From the NCBI GenBank assembly GCA_903919105.1, contig CAIXGT010000051.1, forward strand, positions 1-8,309: a stretch of 8,309 bases of DNA. Reading direction: 5' to 3'. The notes below the pieces were generated by a model. That model did not search any database. It was not told the origin of the DNA and worked only from the letters and a program-made list of their open reading frames with translations. The position numbers and the translations under genes were made by a program. Shown piece after piece: positions 6,390 to 8,309 of the stretch (position 1 is its first letter; each line of letters starts with the position of its first letter). This stretch comes from an uncultured Spartobacteria bacterium (GTDB taxonomy: Bacteria > Verrucomicrobiota > Verrucomicrobiae > Chthoniobacterales > UBA6821).

Positions 6390-7561
6390 GGCTGCTTGGC
6401 TTCACCCTTTATCTTGGAAAGAGAGGCGCATGCTTCAGCGATCCATGCTTCGTTGAAACTGGTCAGGGCGATCTCTTTTCCTTTTCGGGTGTAAGCCAGA
6501 TCAATCGATCCGTCTGGAGACCGGCTCAGGAAAGGATAGGAAAATGTACTCCCGGATTCCTTCTCCAGAGTCACCAGCTTCTGCCACGTAGCTCCCTGAT
6601 CATCGCTCACACCCAGAGCCAGATTATCCCTACCATCCGGGGAATCGTTGTAAGCCAGCAACAGCCTTCCATCCGAGAGTTTCAACCCGGAAATTCCGGA
6701 ATCCGGATTGGGGAGTTGGGTCGGCACGGGTTTTCTCCAAATTTTCCCTCCGTCATCCGATCGGCTGATGAAGATTTTACGTTTGTCCGTATAATCCCTT
6801 AGGAGAACTAGGGCTCGGTTTGCGTTCAGCGGGATGAGTGAAGGCTGGAATGTGGAGCATCCACCCGCAATCCGCGTCTTGCGGTATAGAAGCTCTCCCT
6901 GCTGTTCTTTCAGCCACAGAAGCTCCGGGAACTTGCCAAGAAACTCCTGATAGATCGGCACACACCACCCGCCACCAATTAGGGGAATCGCGCGGTTCCG
7001 CACGAGTTCGCTGAAGTTGAAAAAGGGGCTCAGAGTCAATCTCTCGGCCCGCGACCAGGTGATCCCCCCATCCTTGGAAAAAGAAGTATTGAGCTGACTG
7101 CCCGACCATCGCCCCATCGCGATCGTCACGAAGAGCAACCGTAGCGTCCCGTCGGATTCCGAGAGTAGAATAGCATTACCAACTGACTTCATCGGTCGCC
7201 CCAGATCCAGTTCTGCTTTTTGGCGATCCATGATCACACGGGGAGCAGACCATACGGCACCATTCTCATTTTCAGAGAAGTAGATCTTCACGTCCGGGGC
7301 GCATTCGGCGCTTCCACCATACCATACTGCCGCCTCGATTCCCCCGGCCATTGTTGCCAAAGAGGCGACATGAACCATGGGAAGTCCCTGACCGGGATTC
7401 ACGATGCTTTTTTTGAATACGGCAGCGCTCGATCTCGTCGGGAGGGCATTGGCATCCGGTTCAAAGCACCCTGATGAGGGTAGACTTGGACGCAGGCAGT
7501 AAAAGCCCGCCACAAATAGCCACGTTACGCCGATCAACAACCAGCGGAGGGGAAACGCCAT
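6386..7561 (-). CDS. Exported BNR/Asp-box sialidase-superfamily protein (PF13088-like)
   Basis: 391 residues. A hydrophobic N-terminal segment (about 5-22) with Arg6 indicates export or a membrane anchor; C22 is not in a clear lipobox. Asp-box motifs of a beta-propeller follow: a degenerate S96-W104 (SENENGAVW), S162-W169 (SKDGGITW), S268-W275 (SDDGGKIW) and S319-W326 (SDDQGATW). Other family features are HVASLATMAGG...AAVWYGGSAE at 64-86, the NRAIP...GGGWCVPIYQEF segment at 189-207, and a C-terminal DLAYT...FNEAWI strand. This is the BNR_2 type of the GH33 superfamily. The FRIP arginine motif of classical sialidases is not visible, so sialic-acid hydrolysis is unproven; it could bind or cleave another sugar. 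It is 15 bp downstream of the DUF2452-like gene and overlaps the following membrane protein gene by 4 bp. Confidence 0.87.
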   Translation of the reverse strand: MAFPLRWLLIGVTWLFVAGFYCLRPSLPSSGCFEPDANALPTRSSAAVFKKSIVNPGQGLPMVHVASLATMAGGIEAAVWYGGSAECAPDVKIYFSENENGAVWSAPRVIMDRQKAELDLGRPMKSVGNAILLSESDGTLRLLFVTIAMGRWSGSQLNTSFSKDGGITWSRAERLTLSPFFNFSELVRNRAIPLIGGGWCVPIYQEFLGKFPELLWLKEQQGELLYRKTRIAGGCSTFQPSLIPLNANRALVLLRDYTDKRKIFISRSDDGGKIWRKPVPTQLPNPDSGISGLKLSDGRLLLAYNDSPDGRDNLALGVSDDQGATWQKLVTLEKESGSTFSYPFLSRSPDGSIDLAYTRKGKEIALTSFNEAWIAEACASLSKIKGEAKQP

Positions 7562-7576
7562 GGCTTACTGAACTCG

Positions 7577-7957
7577 CTAAAGTGGCTTGGCCACAGACTT
7601 CTCTTCCTCGACCTTCACAAAGAAGCCCTCGCTGTGCAGGCGGGTTTTTCCGTGGAACGTGTACGAAGATCCCAGTTCCTCGGGGCTCAGCAACGAGAGG
7701 AATTTACGGTCTCCCGACTCGTAGAGGTAATAATTCTGATTCAGACGTACCTGTGTGTTGATCTTGAACTCCTCAACAAACTGATTCCATTGCTGGAGAG
7801 CGACCAACTCGTTGTACTCCCGCTCCAGATCCTTAAGACGACTCATGATCGTGTTGGAGAGACTGTGGTTCCGAGCCGTCTCGAACTTCAGCAGATCGGG
7901 CACCTCGATCTTGGGTCCGGCTATCTCCATCAGAAAACTCTGCTCGTTACGTCCCAT
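7577..7957 (-). CDS. DUF2452-like small protein
   Basis: 126 residues, with no signal peptide or membrane helix, probably cytoplasmic. Residues 32-70 form an amphipathic, likely coiled helix (SLSNTIMSRLKDLEREYNEL...). It is followed by a compact strand-rich part, YYLYESGDRKFLSLLSPEELG at 76-96, then FHGKTRLHSEGFFVKVEE. The YxLYE...FLSLxSPEExG pattern is that of DUF2452 (PF10504), recognised from memory; members are sometimes labelled GTP-binding, although no P-loop is present here. The function is unknown. The ATG at 7957 is preceded by AAAGGAG, the clearest ribosome binding site in the window, though its spacing to the ATG is short (3 nt). It is the first gene of the leftward operon with the sialidase-like gene. 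Confidence 0.7.
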   Translation of the reverse strand: MGRNEQSFLMEIAGPKIEVPDLLKFETARNHSLSNTIMSRLKDLEREYNELVALQQWNQFVEEFKINTQVRLNQNYYLYESGDRKFLSLLSPEELGSSYTFHGKTRLHSEGFFVKVEEEKSVAKPL

Positions 7958-8039
7958 AGGCTCCTTTATCGCGGCAACTCCCTACAAAGACAAGTTCGGC
8001 GAGATTGACGTGGCGACCCAAGCGAGGGACGTTGGACCA
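7958..8039. promoter_or_regulatory. 82-bp divergent intergenic region, presumed promoters both ways
   Basis: This short spacer separates the leftward DUF2452-like operon from the rightward NTF2-like gene, so promoters for both should lie here or inside the neighbouring genes. On the leftward side AAAGGAG at 7961-7967 is a ribosome binding site. On the rightward side TTGACG at 8005-8010 resembles a -35 box but has no good -10 partner at 16-18 bp. No convincing operator palindrome is seen. Confidence 0.35.
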
Positions 8040-8309
8040 ATGAAACTCTCCTTTCTAACCCTTCTCTTGTCCCTGCTTCCGTGGACGGCTTCCACGGCAG
8101 ATCCTCTCTCCTCGTCAGTATCATCATACCAGGAGGCCATGGCATCCACCGCCTCCATCCAGAGCCCTCCCCGCGGAAGCATTGCAGAAAAGGAAGCCAT
8201 TTCCCGGTTCGAGAACTTCCTCGGGCACCTCGATGAGAAGACCGCCCGCGACGAGACCACAAAGGTCTATGCGCCCGAGGCCTTCCTCAATGACACCCTA
8301 AAGACGGTC
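8040..8309 (+). CDS. Exported NTF2/SnoaL-like protein, 3' truncated by window
   Basis: An open frame starts at ATG 8040 and stays open to the last base, giving 90 residues with no stop. Residues 1-20 (MKLSFLTLLLSLLPWTASTA) form a typical Sec signal peptide with probable cleavage before D21. A low-complexity Ser/Ala-rich linker follows, then IAEKEAISRFENFLGHLD and VYAPEAFLNDTLKTV at 76-90. The last segment matches the start of NTF2-like (SnoaL/ketosteroid-isomerase fold) domains, where a helix is followed by YAxDAxFxDxxxxxxG. The remaining 80 or so residues of the domain lie beyond the window. There is a weak GAGG at 8024-8027, 12 nt before the ATG. It is divergent from the DUF2452-like operon. 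That it is a real gene is likely; the domain call rests on a short stretch. Confidence 0.68.
   Translation, partial: MKLSFLTLLLSLLPWTASTADPLSSSVSSYQEAMASTASIQSPPRGSIAEKEAISRFENFLGHLDEKTARDETTKVYAPEAFLNDTLKTV

Noticed and set aside
7965..7993. Leftward promoter candidate TTGTCT, 17-bp spacer, GATAAA
   Set aside because: The -10 box would overlap the AAAGGAG ribosome binding site and place the transcript start at the ATG, leaving the binding site untranscribed.
8079..8097. Inverted repeat CCGTGGA - CGGCT - TCCACGG
   Set aside because: It falls within the signal peptide coding region of the NTF2-like gene, with no T-run or promoter context; probably chance.

Overview
The window looks like an ordinary chromosomal stretch from a Gram-negative bacterium. 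It carries inner-membrane enzymes, exported proteins with N-terminal signal segments and a GT-C type glycosyltransferase. Gene content and weak ribosome binding sites would fit a Verrucomicrobiota/PVC-type genome, but no marker gene fixes the lineage and I hold that loosely. There are no rRNA or tRNA genes, CRISPR array, transposase or phage gene.

Layout: positions 1-4486 are transcribed rightward. They hold the 3' two-thirds of a TIGR01777-type SDR/epimerase, a three-histidine-box fatty acyl desaturase, a lone ABC-2 family permease, and an ArnT/PMT-like membrane glycosyltransferase. Positions 4494-7957 are transcribed leftward in two tight groups. The upstream group is a DUF2452-like small protein, a BNR/Asp-box sialidase-like exported protein and a polytopic membrane protein that overlaps it by 4 bp. 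The downstream group is a STAS-domain protein overlapping by 4 bp a cation-diffusion-facilitator (CDF)-like membrane protein. A hairpin followed by a T-rich stretch separates the two groups. At 8040 a rightward gene starts that encodes a signal peptide and the beginning of an NTF2/SnoaL-like domain; it runs off the end.

The most unusual item is the STAS-CDF pair. The CDF-like protein aligns without gaps to the TM2-TM3 region of classical CDF zinc transporters, yet nearly every metal ligand known from E. coli YiiP is replaced. A metal-independent or regulatory role linked to the STAS protein is therefore worth testing. The second is the whole spacer between the permease and the glycosyltransferase. 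It is a 135-bp unit with 8-bp terminal inverted repeats and degenerate 7-bp repeats at both ends, and it resembles a dispersed non-coding repeat. The SDR, desaturase and NTF2-like genes hint at a membrane-lipid modification neighbourhood, but the intervening genes concern envelope glycans and signalling, so the window is probably several independent transcription units.
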